A DNA stretch of 53,606 bases from Ruminococcus sp. AM22-13 (GTDB taxonomy: Bacteria > Bacillota > Clostridia > Lachnospirales > Lachnospiraceae), in assembly GCF_003471165.1 (NCBI RefSeq), contig NZ_QRIL01000027.1:1-53606 (forward strand), read 5' to 3'. Each line of letters starts with the position of its first letter. Positions within the stretch are counted from its first letter, which is position 1. Below the pieces are notes generated by a model that searched no databases, was not told where the DNA came from, and saw only the letters and a list, made by a program, of their open reading frames with translations. Made by a program: the position numbers and the translations under genes. Shown one piece after another: positions 7,776-17,055 of the stretch.

Positions 7776-9158
7776 ATGATTAATTCTGTCGCAAATTTCA
7801 TTAACAAACTGGATGGTCTTGTATGGGGATGGTGGATGATTCTTCTGCTTCTCGGGACTCATATTTTTATGACAGTCCGCACAGGTGTGATCCAGAGAAA
7901 AATCGGTACAGCTATCCGATTATCTGTCACGAAAGATACAGGGGCAGAAGGCGAAGTCAGTCAATTTGGTGCACTTACCACTGCTCTCGCTTCTACAATT
8001 GGAACCGGAAATATCATTGGTGTGGGAACCGCTATCGCGCTGGGTGGTCCTGGTGCTGTTCTCTGGTGCTGGCTGACAGGCATTTTCGGAATCGCCACGA
8101 AATACAGCGAGTCTCTTATCGCTGTCAAATACCGTGTGAAAACGAAAGACGGACGTATGCAGGGCGGTGCCATGTATGCACTGGAACGCGGGTTACATAT
8201 GAAATGGCTGGCATTGCTTTTTGCATTCTTCGGCGGCTTCGCTTCCTTTGGAATCGGATGTGCTACTCAGGTAAATGCAATTGCAACTGTATGTAATGAG
8301 AATCTGAATATCTCTCCGTTTTTTATCGGAATCGCAGTTGCCGCACTGACAGCACTTGTTATCTTTGGCGGCATCAAATCAATCGCAACCGTATGTGAAC
8401 GCCTGGTTCCGTTCATGGCTTTCTTTTATGTACTTGGATGTCTGATCATTCTGGGAATCAACTATGATTTTATTATTCCGGCAGTAAAAACGATTTGCAA
8501 GATGGCATTTACCCCAGGAGCTGCTGCCGGCGGACTGGTTGGACGCGGTATTATGATGGCAATGCAGTACGGAATTGCCAGAGGCCTTTTTTCCAATGAG
8601 TCAGGTATGGGTTCTGCCCCTATCGCAGCAGCTGCCGCCCAGACGAGAAATCCTGTACGTCAGGCACTGGTTTCCAGCACCGGAACTTTCTGGGATACCG
8701 TTGTTGTATGTCTCATGACAGGTCTGGTTCTCGTCACAAGTATTATGAAAAATCCTTCCATTGATATGGGAAGTATCACAGATGGCGGTGTGCTTACCAC
8801 TCTGGCATTTCAGCAGATTCCGGTACTTGGTCCGGTGATCATGGTTGTCGGCATTATTTCTTTTGCTTACTCAACAGTTCTTGGATGGGCTTACTACGGT
8901 GAACGATGTGTGGAATATTTTGCAGGTAAAAAAGGACTGATTCCTTATCGCGTACTGTATATCGCAGTTGCTGCGATCGCACCGGTTATTTCCCTGAATC
9001 TTGTATGGACCGTTGCCGATATCCTGAATGCATTGATGGCAATTCCAAACCTCGTGGCTGTGTTGCTTCTGTCAAATGTGATCGTTGCGGAAACAAGAAA
9101 ATATATCAATGATCTGGATGCCAGAGATGATACTCCTGTTGAAATTATTGACAAATAG
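7776..9158 (+). CDS. AGCS-family sodium:alanine/glycine symporter
   Basis: The 460-residue polytopic membrane protein shows the amino acid carrier (AGCS) signature GTGNIIGVGTAIALGGPGA, the NESGMGSAPIAAAAAQT loop and about ten hydrophobic segments. The family imports alanine, glycine or related small amino acids with sodium. Length is normal and the start is preceded by AGGAGAGGAAG. It stands alone on the plus strand between a control leader and a bidirectional terminator. The specific substrate cannot be assigned; feedback through the leader is inferred. Confidence 0.92.
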   Translation: MINSVANFINKLDGLVWGWWMILLLLGTHIFMTVRTGVIQRKIGTAIRLSVTKDTGAEGEVSQFGALTTALASTIGTGNIIGVGTAIALGGPGAVLWCWLTGIFGIATKYSESLIAVKYRVKTKDGRMQGGAMYALERGLHMKWLALLFAFFGGFASFGIGCATQVNAIATVCNENLNISPFFIGIAVAALTALVIFGGIKSIATVCERLVPFMAFFYVLGCLIILGINYDFIIPAVKTICKMAFTPGAAAGGLVGRGIMMAMQYGIARGLFSNESGMGSAPIAAAAAQTRNPVRQALVSSTGTFWDTVVVCLMTGLVLVTSIMKNPSIDMGSITDGGVLTTLAFQQIPVLGPVIMVVGIISFAYSTVLGWAYYGERCVEYFAGKKGLIPYRVLYIAVAAIAPVISLNLVWTVADILNALMAIPNLVAVLLLSNVIVAETRKYINDLDARDDTPVEIIDK

Positions 9159-9168
9159 TCAACTGTCT

Positions 9169-9213
9169 ATTGCTCTTCACAACTGAAACAACAGGCTTAC
9201 CTGATCTGGTTAC
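9169..9213. repeat. Degenerate dispersed repeat, copy A
   Basis: This 45-base stretch matches 11358-11402 at 36 of 45 positions, both beginning TATTGCTCTTC and ending TGGTTA. Here it forms part of an imperfect hairpin immediately after the symporter gene (TGAAACAACAGGCTTAC against GTTACAAGCTGTTTTCA). Confidence 0.5.
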
Positions 9214-9275
9214 AAGCTGTTTTCATCAATAGGCTTCAGAATACAGAACTGTTAAACCGTTATAAAATTTTTTAC

Positions 9276-9337
9276 AAAAAGCAAGTTTCCAAAGTTCACT
9301 ATATCTTGATGAACTTAGAAACTTGCTTTTATTTTTA
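9276..9337. terminator. Bidirectional intrinsic terminator
   Basis: AAAAAGCAAGTTTC pairs with GAAACTTGCTTTT, with inner AAGTTCA/TGAACTT. T-rich tails exist on both strands, so it serves the plus-strand symporter and the minus-strand uridine kinase, which converge here. Confidence 0.85.
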
Positions 9338-9340
9338 CAC

Positions 9341-9961
9341 TCAATCTTCCTTTTTATCCAGCAACAGACGGATTTTTGAGACAAACAGGTCGAATGCAAT
9401 ATCATTCTTACCGCTGTTAATAACAATATCAGCTTTTGATCTGGTCGGTTCTACGTAAAGGTAATGCATAGGCTTTACAGTAGTCAGGTACTGTTTGATA
9501 ATGCCGTTGAGATCTCTTCCGCGTTCTTCTACGTCACGTGAGATTCTTCGCAGGATACGCTCATCTACATCTGCTTCTACATATACTTTAATATCCAGAA
9601 GGTCTCTCACTCTCGGATCTGCCAGAAGCAGGATTCCCTCTACAAGAATAACCGGTTTCGGATCGATTCTGATCACCTTGTCAGAACGGTTATGTTTCGT
9701 ATAATCATAAACCGGGCACTCGATTGATTTTCCCTCTTTTAACTGCTTCAGATGCTCTACCAGAAGCTCTGTCTCCAGTGAATCCGGATGGTCATAATTT
9801 ACAGTTACTCTCTGTTCAAAAGGAACTCCGTCCTGTCTGCGGTAATAGTTGTCATGATAAAGAACAACTACATCATCTCCGAAATAATCTTTAATCCTGT
9901 TTGTAAAAGTAGATTTACCAGAGCCGGAACCTCCGGCAACTCCAATCACAATGCTTCCCAT
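9341..9961 (-). CDS. udk: Uridine kinase
   Basis: The 206-residue P-loop kinase phosphorylates uridine and cytidine to UMP and CMP in pyrimidine salvage. Walker A is GGSGSGKST at residues 10-18. Family motifs YHDNYYR, NYDHPDSLE, CPVYDYTKHNRS and ILVEGILLL are all present and the length is normal. It lies 72 bases downstream of a PfkB-family kinase on the same strand and shares its transcript by position. The two together suggest nucleoside scavenging. Confidence 0.95.
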   Translation of the reverse strand: MGSIVIGVAGGSGSGKSTFTNRIKDYFGDDVVVLYHDNYYRRQDGVPFEQRVTVNYDHPDSLETELLVEHLKQLKEGKSIECPVYDYTKHNRSDKVIRIDPKPVILVEGILLLADPRVRDLLDIKVYVEADVDERILRRISRDVEERGRDLNGIIKQYLTTVKPMHYLYVEPTRSKADIVINSGKNDIAFDLFVSKIRLLLDKKED

Positions 9962-10033
9962 TTTTGTTTTTCCTCCATTGGCTGTATATTAACTGCTATG
10001 TGCTTCATTTCATGCAGCGTATATTTCTGCAAT

Positions 10034-10978
10034 TTATTTCTGATTTTTATTCTTTGTATTATAATTTAGTCCGAATTCCTCCGGCATAAAGCGCGGGCAG
10101 ATATTCTCTGAAGTACAGATTACAGTGGAGGAAAGACGTGTACCGATTCCACATGCCTCTTTTAATGTTTTTCCATAAGTAAGTCCTGCACAAGTTCCTG
10201 CAAAGAAAGCATCTCCCGCTCCCGTAGTATCAACTACATCTACCTTCATAGCCGGACATACGCCATATCCTCCATTCTGATCTGCATATACAGCGCCCTG
10301 TCCTCCCATTGTCACGATCATCTGTGGAATACGTGCGGATTTCACACGTTCTGCAAGGATTTTAGCCATCTCTTCCGGTTCTGTCTGACTGTAATCTTCG
10401 GAGAAAAGAATGCCTGCTTCCTGTTCATTACATACGAAACAGGAGGTTCTTTTCAGAAAGTCTCTTCGCTCTACAGCAATACTCATATTGGATACCATTG
10501 CATATACTTTCTTATTATATTTCTCTGCATACGCAAAGGTTTTCTTAACGATTTCTCTGTCTGTATCAATCTCTATCGCAATGCTGTCTGCGTCCTTAAA
10601 AATCTCATCTCCACACTCATCCAGAATATATTCCACCGGTGTGTGATCTGGTCTCTTGGAAACAGAAGCAACTACATCTCCATTATTATCAAAGATTGCC
10701 ATCCATGTTCCCATACCGTTTGGTACTTTACGCATATAACTTGTGTCTACTTTATGGCGTTCCAATTTACGGATGACTTCCTCTCCCATGGCATCGTCAT
10801 TTACGAGACTGATAAATGTTGGTTTAAGTTCCAGATTTGCAATATCCTCTGCTACATTTCTGCCTACGCCGCCATGAATCTGTGCGATAGTTCCTACGTT
10901 TCTTCCCTGAGGAATATAAGATGCTATGGAATATCCCTTTATATCAATAAATACATCTCCGATCACAACAATTCCCAT
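10034..10978 (-). CDS. PfkB-family sugar or nucleoside kinase
   Basis: The 314-residue ribokinase-fold protein has the N-terminal GGVGRNVAEDIANL signature and the C-terminal DTTGAGDAFFAGT signature with catalytic D256 and its anion hole. The family phosphorylates hydroxymethyl groups of sugars or nucleosides. GRNVAE and the uridine kinase partner fit a pseudouridine-kinase-like enzyme, but no pseudouridine glycosidase gene is nearby, so the substrate is left open. The start follows a GGAG site. Confidence 0.85.
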   Translation of the reverse strand: MGIVVIGDVFIDIKGYSIASYIPQGRNVGTIAQIHGGVGRNVAEDIANLELKPTFISLVNDDAMGEEVIRKLERHKVDTSYMRKVPNGMGTWMAIFDNNGDVVASVSKRPDHTPVEYILDECGDEIFKDADSIAIEIDTDREIVKKTFAYAEKYNKKVYAMVSNMSIAVERRDFLKRTSCFVCNEQEAGILFSEDYSQTEPEEMAKILAERVKSARIPQMIVTMGGQGAVYADQNGGYGVCPAMKVDVVDTTGAGDAFFAGTCAGLTYGKTLKEACGIGTRLSSTVICTSENICPRFMPEEFGLNYNTKNKNQK

Positions 10979-11054
10979 ACTTTGAATTTACTCCTTTGTT
11001 CCTTATTTTTTCATCTTTTTTGAAGACCTTTTCGCTGTACTAGTCATTGACGCT

Positions 11055-11083
11055 ATGATAGCATAAAAAGCTTTTTCCGTAAA
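11055..11083 (-). promoter_or_regulatory. Promoter of the PfkB-kinase/udk operon
   Basis: On the minus strand TTTACG (11083-11078) and TATCAT (11060-11055) are 17 bases apart, about 75 bases before the kinase start. Confidence 0.45.
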
Positions 11084-11181
11084 GTTTCTAATTTTTTCGA
11101 CCTTATTCTTCACTAATCATAAAAATGTCCGGGAAACTTTTTTTAATTATAAGAACATTACAGAATAATTTTTCATAGCAT

Positions 11182-11232
11182 AAAAAATCCCCGTCTGCTG
11201 CACATTATTTCAGACAGTAGATCGAGGATTTT
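11182..11232 (-). terminator. Intrinsic terminator after feoAB
   Basis: Arms AAAATCC/GGATTTT with inner CTG pairings are followed on the minus strand by TTTTTTATG. It lies about 170 bases past the feoAB stop codon. The reverse strand also has a short T-run. Confidence 0.7.
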
Positions 11233-11282
11233 AATCAATAGTCAATCGGATATTCGCAATCCGCTTTCGCTACTTGCTCATA

Positions 11283-11402
11283 ACCAAATAACTGCTTCGC
11301 AGTTTATCAGAAGGGGCTTGTACCCCTTCTGATACAAGCAAGTCCCCACCCACTGCTTATTGCTCTTCGCAATTGAAGCAGGGGACTTACTTGATTTGGT
11401 TA
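11283..11402. repeat. Nested palindromic element at the feoAB 3' end, includes repeat copy B
   Basis: Outer arms AACCAAAT (11283-11290) and ATTTGGTT (about 11394-11401) enclose a perfect hairpin AGAAGGGG/CCCCTTCT (about 11310-11331) and a second stem AAGTCCCC/GGGGACTT (about 11340-11390). The last 45 bases (11358-11402) are the degenerate repeat also seen at 9169-9213. The element reaches into the feoAB stop codon. No coding potential is seen. Confidence 0.55.
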
Positions 11403-13739
11403 AATAATGAATGCCGCAACAAAACGAACGATCAGTGCAACGATCCATGCAACCACACACTGCCACACAACTACACCTATGGCCCATTTTCCGCCAAGTT
11501 CACGTTTCACTGACGCGATTGCAGCCACACATGGAGTATAAAGCAGGCTGAATGCAAGCAGTGATGCTGCTGCCAGTGGTGTCAGTACAGAAGCAATGCT
11601 TCCACTGAAAAGCACTTCCAGTGTCGATACCACGCTTTCTTTTGCCATAAATCCACTGATAAGAGCGGTGCAGATTCTCCAGTCTCCCAGACCAAGTGGC
11701 TTAAAGATTGGAACCAGAAGTCCGGCTGCCATTGCCAGAATACTGTCAGAAGAATCTTTTACCAGATTCAGATGCAGGTCAAAACTCTGGAGGAACCAGA
11801 CAACCATAGTTGCAAGCAGGATTACAGAAAAAGCTCTCTGCAGGAAATCTTTTGCCTTTTCCCACAGTAACTGTGCAACGTTCTTCGCTCCCGGCAGACG
11901 ATAATTTGGAAGTTCCATGACAAACGGCACGGGTTCTCCTTTGAAAAGAGTACCATTGTACAGAAGTGCCGCCAGGATTCCCACAAAAATACCAAGCAGG
12001 TATAATCCTGTCATAATAAGCCCGCCTTTCTTTGGGAAGAATGCATTCACAAAGAAAGAATAGATTGGAAGCTTCGCAGTACAGCTCATAAACGGTGTAA
12101 GCAGAATCGTCATCTTTCTGTCACGTTCACTTGTAAGGGTACGCGTTGCCATAACCGCCGGAACCGTACATCCAAATCCAATCAGCATCGGCACAATACT
12201 TCGACCGGATAAACCAATCTTTCGCAGAAGCTTATCCATCACAAATGCCACACGTGCAATATATCCACTATCCTCCATAAGGGACAGGAAGAAAAACAGA
12301 GTAACAATTACAGGAAGGAAACTCAAAACACTTCCCACACCTGTAAAGATGCCATCAATTACCAGACTGTGCATGGCACTGTTTACATTGGCAGCTGTCA
12401 ATGCTGCATCGGTCAATGCAGAAATCTTATCAATTCCTATTTCCAGGATTCCCTGAAGCCACGCACCGATTACATTAAATGTCAGATAAAAAACAAGTGC
12501 CATAATTCCTATAAAACAAGGAATCGCCGTATATTTTCCTGTTAGAATCCTGTCGATCTTTTCACTTCGAATCCTCTCCTTGCTCTCTTTTGGCTTTACA
12601 ACGGTCTGCTCACATAATCGCTCGATAAAGTCAAAACGCATATCCGCGATTGCAGCACTCCTGTCGACCTGGCGTTCTGTCTCCATCTGCTGTACGATAT
12701 GTTCAAGCATCTCTGTCTCATTGGTGTCTAGCTTCAGTTTCTTCATGATCAGAGGATCTCCCTCGATTGCCTTGGTTGCGGCAAAACGAGATGGGATGTC
12801 TGCCAGCGCCGCATGGTCCTCGATTAAATGCATTACCGCATGAATACAGCGGTGAACAGCACCGTCATGGTCATTCTTATCGCAAAAATCCTGGCGCAGC
12901 GGATGTTCCTGATATTTTGCTATATGTAATGCGTGGTTTACAAGTTCATCAACACCTTCATTCTTTGCCGCCGAAATAGGGATTACCGGAACTCCCAACA
13001 ATGCTTCCATCATATTTACATCAATGGAACCCTGATTTCCCAGCACCTCATCCATCATATTTAATGCAACGACCATCGGAATGTCCATTTCCAGAAGCTG
13101 CATGGTAAGGTACAGATTTCTCTCTATGTTTGTCGCATCAACAATATTGATGATCGCACTTGGTTTCTCATCCAGAACAAAATTTCTGGAAACGATTTCC
13201 TCACTGCTGTAAGGTGACATAGAATAAATTCCCGGAAGGTCGGTAATCTCTGTATTTGGGTGTCCCTTAATAGAACCTGTTTTACGGTCTACAGTTACTC
13301 CCGGAAAATTCCCTACATGCTGATTAGAGCCTGTCAGTTTATTAAATAATGTAGTCTTTCCACAGTTCTGATTTCCTACCAGTGCATAAGTCAGAGTAGT
13401 TCCTTCCGGCAGAGGGTGCTCGTCTTTCTTGGAGTGATACTTTCCTTCCTCTCCCAGTCCCGGATGTTCTGCGTCACTCAGAGACTCAATTCCTTTATGA
13501 CTTCTGCTTCTTCTTGGAATCTGCTCAATCTCTATCTGTTCTGCTTCTGCCAGTCTTAAGGTCAGCTCATATCCATGCACCTGCAGTTCCATCGGATCTC
13601 CCATAGGCGCAAATTTTACAACCGTAACCTCCGCACCGGGAATCATACCCATATCCAGGAAATGCTGACGTAAGGCACCTTTTCCACCAACCGATCTGAT
13701 CACGGCACTTTTTCCAATTTCCAAATCTTTTAATGTCAT
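11400..13739 (-). CDS. feoB: Fused FeoA-FeoB ferrous iron transporter
   Basis: The 779-residue inner-membrane Fe(II) importer has a FeoA SH3-like domain (about residues 1-73) fused by a charged linker to FeoB. The G domain carries GNQNCGKT (122-129), the NFPGVTVD switch, DLPG and NMMDE. The membrane part has two Gate regions (GFGCTVPAVMATRTL and TPFMSCTAKLPIY) and ends with the usual C-terminal helices. FeoA is usually a separate small protein, so this is a natural fusion. A palindromic operator candidate lies between its promoter and start. It is monocistronic by position, ending in its own terminator. Confidence 0.95.
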   Translation of the reverse strand: MTLKDLEIGKSAVIRSVGGKGALRQHFLDMGMIPGAEVTVVKFAPMGDPMELQVHGYELTLRLAEAEQIEIEQIPRRSRSHKGIESLSDAEHPGLGEEGKYHSKKDEHPLPEGTTLTYALVGNQNCGKTTLFNKLTGSNQHVGNFPGVTVDRKTGSIKGHPNTEITDLPGIYSMSPYSSEEIVSRNFVLDEKPSAIINIVDATNIERNLYLTMQLLEMDIPMVVALNMMDEVLGNQGSIDVNMMEALLGVPVIPISAAKNEGVDELVNHALHIAKYQEHPLRQDFCDKNDHDGAVHRCIHAVMHLIEDHAALADIPSRFAATKAIEGDPLIMKKLKLDTNETEMLEHIVQQMETERQVDRSAAIADMRFDFIERLCEQTVVKPKESKERIRSEKIDRILTGKYTAIPCFIGIMALVFYLTFNVIGAWLQGILEIGIDKISALTDAALTAANVNSAMHSLVIDGIFTGVGSVLSFLPVIVTLFFFLSLMEDSGYIARVAFVMDKLLRKIGLSGRSIVPMLIGFGCTVPAVMATRTLTSERDRKMTILLTPFMSCTAKLPIYSFFVNAFFPKKGGLIMTGLYLLGIFVGILAALLYNGTLFKGEPVPFVMELPNYRLPGAKNVAQLLWEKAKDFLQRAFSVILLATMVVWFLQSFDLHLNLVKDSSDSILAMAAGLLVPIFKPLGLGDWRICTALISGFMAKESVVSTLEVLFSGSIASVLTPLAAASLLAFSLLYTPCVAAIASVKRELGGKWAIGVVVWQCVVAWIVALIVRFVAAFII

Positions 13740-13775
13740 TGTCGTTCGCTCTTCTTTCGTTTTGTCATTTGGTTG

Positions 13776-13806
13776 TTATTGGCTAATGATTAATTATTAT
13801 CAATAA
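13776..13806. promoter_or_regulatory. Candidate iron-regulator operator upstream of feoAB
   Basis: A 31-base imperfect dyad has arms beginning TTATTG and ending CAATAA with inner TAAT/ATTA matches; its core TGATTAAT-TATTATCA resembles half-sites of Fur-type boxes. It sits 37-67 bases before the feoAB start, just after the promoter. Identity of the regulator is inference. Confidence 0.45.
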
Positions 13807-13824
13807 TTTATCCATCGAAGATAG

Positions 13825-13851
13825 CTTATACTAACTGATAATTTTTGTCAA
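13825..13851 (-). promoter_or_regulatory. Promoter of feoAB
   Basis: TTGACA (13851-13846) and TATAAG (13830-13825) on the minus strand are 15 bases apart, immediately ahead of the palindromic operator candidate. Confidence 0.5.
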
Positions 13852-13937
13852 GTAGGACAGGCAGTGGAAAAAATTATAGATACAATATTTCCTATAAATA
13901 TTTTTCATATTACAGAAATGAAAAATATTACAGAAAT

Positions 13938-13976
13938 AAAAAACTCAGATGAATTTACCTTATCATCCGAGTTTCC
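13938..13976 (-). terminator. Intrinsic terminator after the DUF6465 gene
   Basis: AAACTCGGATGA pairs with TCATCTGAGTTT on the minus strand, followed by TTTTTTATTTC, about 110 bases past the stop of the lysine-rich protein gene. Confidence 0.8.
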
Positions 13977-14088
13977 TGAATTCATCCAGACAAATCACAA
14001 CATCTGTCCCGACATTTATTTGATTTTTTATTAGTGAATCTTTTAGCAGTATTTATATATTTATTTCCTGCTTCTGCTTTTTTATATA

Positions 14089-14610
14089 TCAGAGTCCGAT
14101 AGCGCCTGTGATATCGCCATTAATTACATAGTATGCTTTATATTCTTCCGGTTTAATATAAATCTTAACGTCTTTAAGATCTTTCTCCTTCTTGCCCATT
14201 TCTTCTGTCCAGATCTTCTTTACATTCTCTAAAACATCTTTTGCATAGACTTCTTTGCCCATGAACTGAACGTATACTTCTGCAGTTGCTTCTTTCTTAG
14301 CAGTTCTTCTGGTAGTTGTCTTCTTCTCTGCTGCTTTTGCAACTGGCTTTTCTGCAGCTTTTTCAGCAGTTTTTTCAACTGGTTTCTCTGCAGCCTTCTT
14401 TGTTGTTCTTCTTGTAGTTGTCTTCTTTGCTGTAGTTTTAGTTGTTTTTGCTGCCTCTTTCTTTGCAGTTTCTTTGTTATCGGTTTCTTTCTTCTCAGCT
14501 TCTTTGTTTACAGCTACTTCTGAAGCAGTTGTCTTTGCAGGAGCCTCTTTAACTTTGGTTGTCTTCGCAGTGGATGTATTGAGATCTGCTGTAGTTTTTT
14601 TTGTTGCCAT
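14089..14610 (-). CDS. Lys/Ala/Thr-rich protein with DUF6465 C-terminal domain
   Basis: Residues 1-105 of 173 are a low-complexity tract of Lys, Ala, Thr and Glu with repeated KKTTTRRT and AAEKP motifs, reminiscent of histone H1-like tails. The last 65 residues ([19 protein letters not shown] to the terminal GDITGAIGL) form a compact domain that I recognise as DUF6465, common in Lachnospiraceae. The function is unknown. The basic tail suggests nucleic acid or surface binding, which is inference. An AAGGAGG site precedes the start by seven bases. It has its own terminator and follows recG on the same strand. Confidence 0.8.
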   Translation of the reverse strand: MATKKTTADLNTSTAKTTKVKEAPAKTTASEVAVNKEAEKKETDNKETAKKEAAKTTKTTAKKTTTRRTTKKAAEKPVEKTAEKAAEKPVAKAAEKKTTTRRTAKKEATAEVYVQFMGKEVYAKDVLENVKKIWTEEMGKKEKDLKDVKIYIKPEEYKAYYVINGDITGAIGL

Positions 14611-14767
14611 TTGATAGCCTCCTTACAAGGTATAATTATTCTTTTTATGGAAATAGAATACTACTAATCTCCTGTTTTTGCAATGATTTTTGCCTTTATA
14701 TGGAAAAATCACTACAAACAGACAGCCCTTTCCTATATTCTTTCGCTCCCATTTTGTGCAATATTAC

Positions 14768-16822
14768 TTATAATCCCAGATTCTGCAAATCTTCTTTCAT
14801 ATACTCAGACAGCTTTTTCTGCAATTCCTGATTCTGCAGAAGGCTTAAATCTTCATCCAGAGAAAGAATATCTGCCGCTGTCTCACTGGCTGCTTTCAGG
14901 ATATCCGCATCCTGATAAATATCTCCAAGTTTAAACTCCAGCAGACCACTCTGGCGGATTCCAAACAAATCTCCAGGGCCTCGAAGCTTCAGATCTTCCC
15001 CTGCGATGTAAAATCCATCATTAGATTTATTCAGAATTTCCAGACGTTTCGAAGTCTCCTTCGCCCCATTTCCCTGCATAAAAATACAATAGGACTGATA
15101 TTCTCCACGCCCTACACGCCCACGAAGCTGGTGAAGCTGTGCCAGTCCAAAACGCTCCGCATTCTCCACCATCATCACTGTCGCATTTGGCACATTCACG
15201 CCTACCTCCACAACCGTCGTCGACACAAGAACCTGGATTTCTCCCGCTGCAAAAGCCTCCATGACCGCATTCTTCTCTTTCGCCTTCATCTTCCCATGAA
15301 GAGACGCCACCTTAATATCCGGCGGAAAAACATTCCGTAACTTCATCGTATAATCCAGAACATTCTCTCCATCCATGCCCTCACTCTCTTCAACCATCGG
15401 ACAGATCACATAAACCTGACGTCCCTGACGGATCTGCTTCTCCATAAAAGAATAAGCCTTGGGCCGATAAGAAGTATCCACAACACAATTCTTAATAGGA
15501 AGTCTCTGCGCCGGAAGCTCATCAATCACAGAAATATCCAGATCACCATAAATAATGATAGCAAGAGTACGCGGAATCGGTGTTGCACTCATTACCAAAA
15601 CATTCGGCGGATTTCCCATCGTCGTCAGGGCTTCCCTCTGCTTCACACCGAAACGGTGCTGCTCATCCGTAATAACAAGCCCCAGATTATTATACTGCAC
15701 CTTCTCCTGTATCAAAGCATGCGTTCCTATGACCAGATTCGCCTCTTTCGATGCGATCAGCGCATATTTTTCCCGCTTCTCCTTCGCCGTATCCGATCCG
15801 GTAAGCAGTACCGGATGACCAAATTCTATATTATGCTCCTGCAACAACTTCTCCATCGCCTGAAAATGCTGCCTCGCCAAAACCTCCGTCGGCGCCATCA
15901 AAACAGCCTGATAACCATTCTCAACCGTCATAATCATCGCCAGAAAAGCCAGAATCGTTTTTCCGCTTCCCACATCTCCCTGAACCAGTCTGGACATCAA
16001 CGCCTGGCCACTTAAGTCCCTCTCAATTTCATGCCAGACATTCAGCTGAGCCTTCGTCAAGTCATACGGCAAATCCTCTATAATCTTCTCCGTCGTCCAG
16101 ACAGGATGCATCGGAAACGCATTCGGCGCCTCTTCCGTCTTCTCCTTCAACATCTGCACCGCAAGAATAAAAAGAAGAAACTCATCAAACACCAGACGCC
16201 TCCTGGCAGATAACAACTCCTGCATATTCTTCGGAAAATGAATCGCCGGAACTGCAAAATTCCTGTCTGCCAGATGATACTTCTCCTTATATTCATCCGC
16301 CAGATACTCCGCCTGAAGATTCTGCTCCTTCAACACCTGATGAAGCAGCTTCACGATTGTCTTATTCGAAAGCCCTGAAGTCAGCCCATAAATCGGCTGA
16401 AGACTATGCAGAATCTCCTCATAAGCCGCCGGAGTAAAAATCTCCGGATGCTCCATCTGCAGCTTTCCCTGCTTTCTCGCGATTCTTCCCCTCAGAATAA
16501 AAGCACACCCTTTTCTCACCGTAGAACGCAAATACGGCGCATTAAACCAGGTAACCGAAAGCCTCCCTGTAAGATCCGCCACCGTAGTTGTAATCACCTG
16601 AAGATTTCTCACCTGATTCACATATACCCCCGTAACAACCGTCCCGGAAATTGCCACAACAGAGCCCTCCTCCACTGCTTTAATCTCCACCGGCTCCTCA
16701 TACGTATCATAATTCCGGGGATAATAACTCAACAGCGACTCCACATCCGTCACTCCGATTTTCGAAAACAGCTTCTCTGTTTTCTCACCTACACCCTTCA
16801 ACGTACGCAAAGATGTTGACAT
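14768..16822 (-). CDS. recG: ATP-dependent DNA helicase RecG
   Basis: The 684-residue protein remodels stalled replication forks and Holliday junctions. The N-terminal wedge region contains LLSYYPRNYD. Helicase motifs follow: Walker A GDVGSGKT, motif II as DEQH (HRFGVKQRE follows), motif III SATPIPRT, and motif VI LHQLRGRVGRGE. The conserved C-terminal TRG region is present (GEDLKLRGPGDLFGIRQSG). Length is typical. It is followed by the DUF6465 gene and preceded by an inverted-repeat spacer. Confidence 0.97.
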   Translation of the reverse strand: MSTSLRTLKGVGEKTEKLFSKIGVTDVESLLSYYPRNYDTYEEPVEIKAVEEGSVVAISGTVVTGVYVNQVRNLQVITTTVADLTGRLSVTWFNAPYLRSTVRKGCAFILRGRIARKQGKLQMEHPEIFTPAAYEEILHSLQPIYGLTSGLSNKTIVKLLHQVLKEQNLQAEYLADEYKEKYHLADRNFAVPAIHFPKNMQELLSARRRLVFDEFLLFILAVQMLKEKTEEAPNAFPMHPVWTTEKIIEDLPYDLTKAQLNVWHEIERDLSGQALMSRLVQGDVGSGKTILAFLAMIMTVENGYQAVLMAPTEVLARQHFQAMEKLLQEHNIEFGHPVLLTGSDTAKEKREKYALIASKEANLVIGTHALIQEKVQYNNLGLVITDEQHRFGVKQREALTTMGNPPNVLVMSATPIPRTLAIIIYGDLDISVIDELPAQRLPIKNCVVDTSYRPKAYSFMEKQIRQGRQVYVICPMVEESEGMDGENVLDYTMKLRNVFPPDIKVASLHGKMKAKEKNAVMEAFAAGEIQVLVSTTVVEVGVNVPNATVMMVENAERFGLAQLHQLRGRVGRGEYQSYCIFMQGNGAKETSKRLEILNKSNDGFYIAGEDLKLRGPGDLFGIRQSGLLEFKLGDIYQDADILKAASETAADILSLDEDLSLLQNQELQKKLSEYMKEDLQNLGL

Positions 16823-16852
16823 ATACCACAGCTTCCTTTCTTTCCATAAATA

Positions 16853-16977
16853 TTTCGTATCACATTTAAATACCAGGCAGGAAAATTATTTGTTTTTAAT
16901 AGCTTGGAATATCTTAGAGCTCGAAACCGCATATAAAAACAAATAACTTTCCTGCCGTCCCCTATTGAAATACGAAA
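16853..16977. repeat. Long inverted repeat in the recG/fakA spacer
   Basis: Arms of 23 bases (16876-16898 and 16934-16956) pair with one mismatch around a 35-base loop. A second outer pair, TTTCGTAT (16853-16860) and ATACGAAA (16970-16977), extends the dyad to 125 bases. There is no T-run of terminator type and no coding potential, so it resembles a miniature-element remnant or a structured RNA. The hairpin just outside (about 16978-17013, GGATATA/TATATCC) may be the fakA terminator. Confidence 0.6.
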
Positions 16978-17055
16978 ACGGATATACCTCACCTCTCCGG
17001 CGACCTATATCCGTCCTCATTTACCTATAAATATTCATTTAAATCCTAACGACCA

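Noticed and set aside
16798..16992. 64-codon frame between recG and fakA
   Set aside because: It lies wholly across the long inverted repeat and has no protein features.
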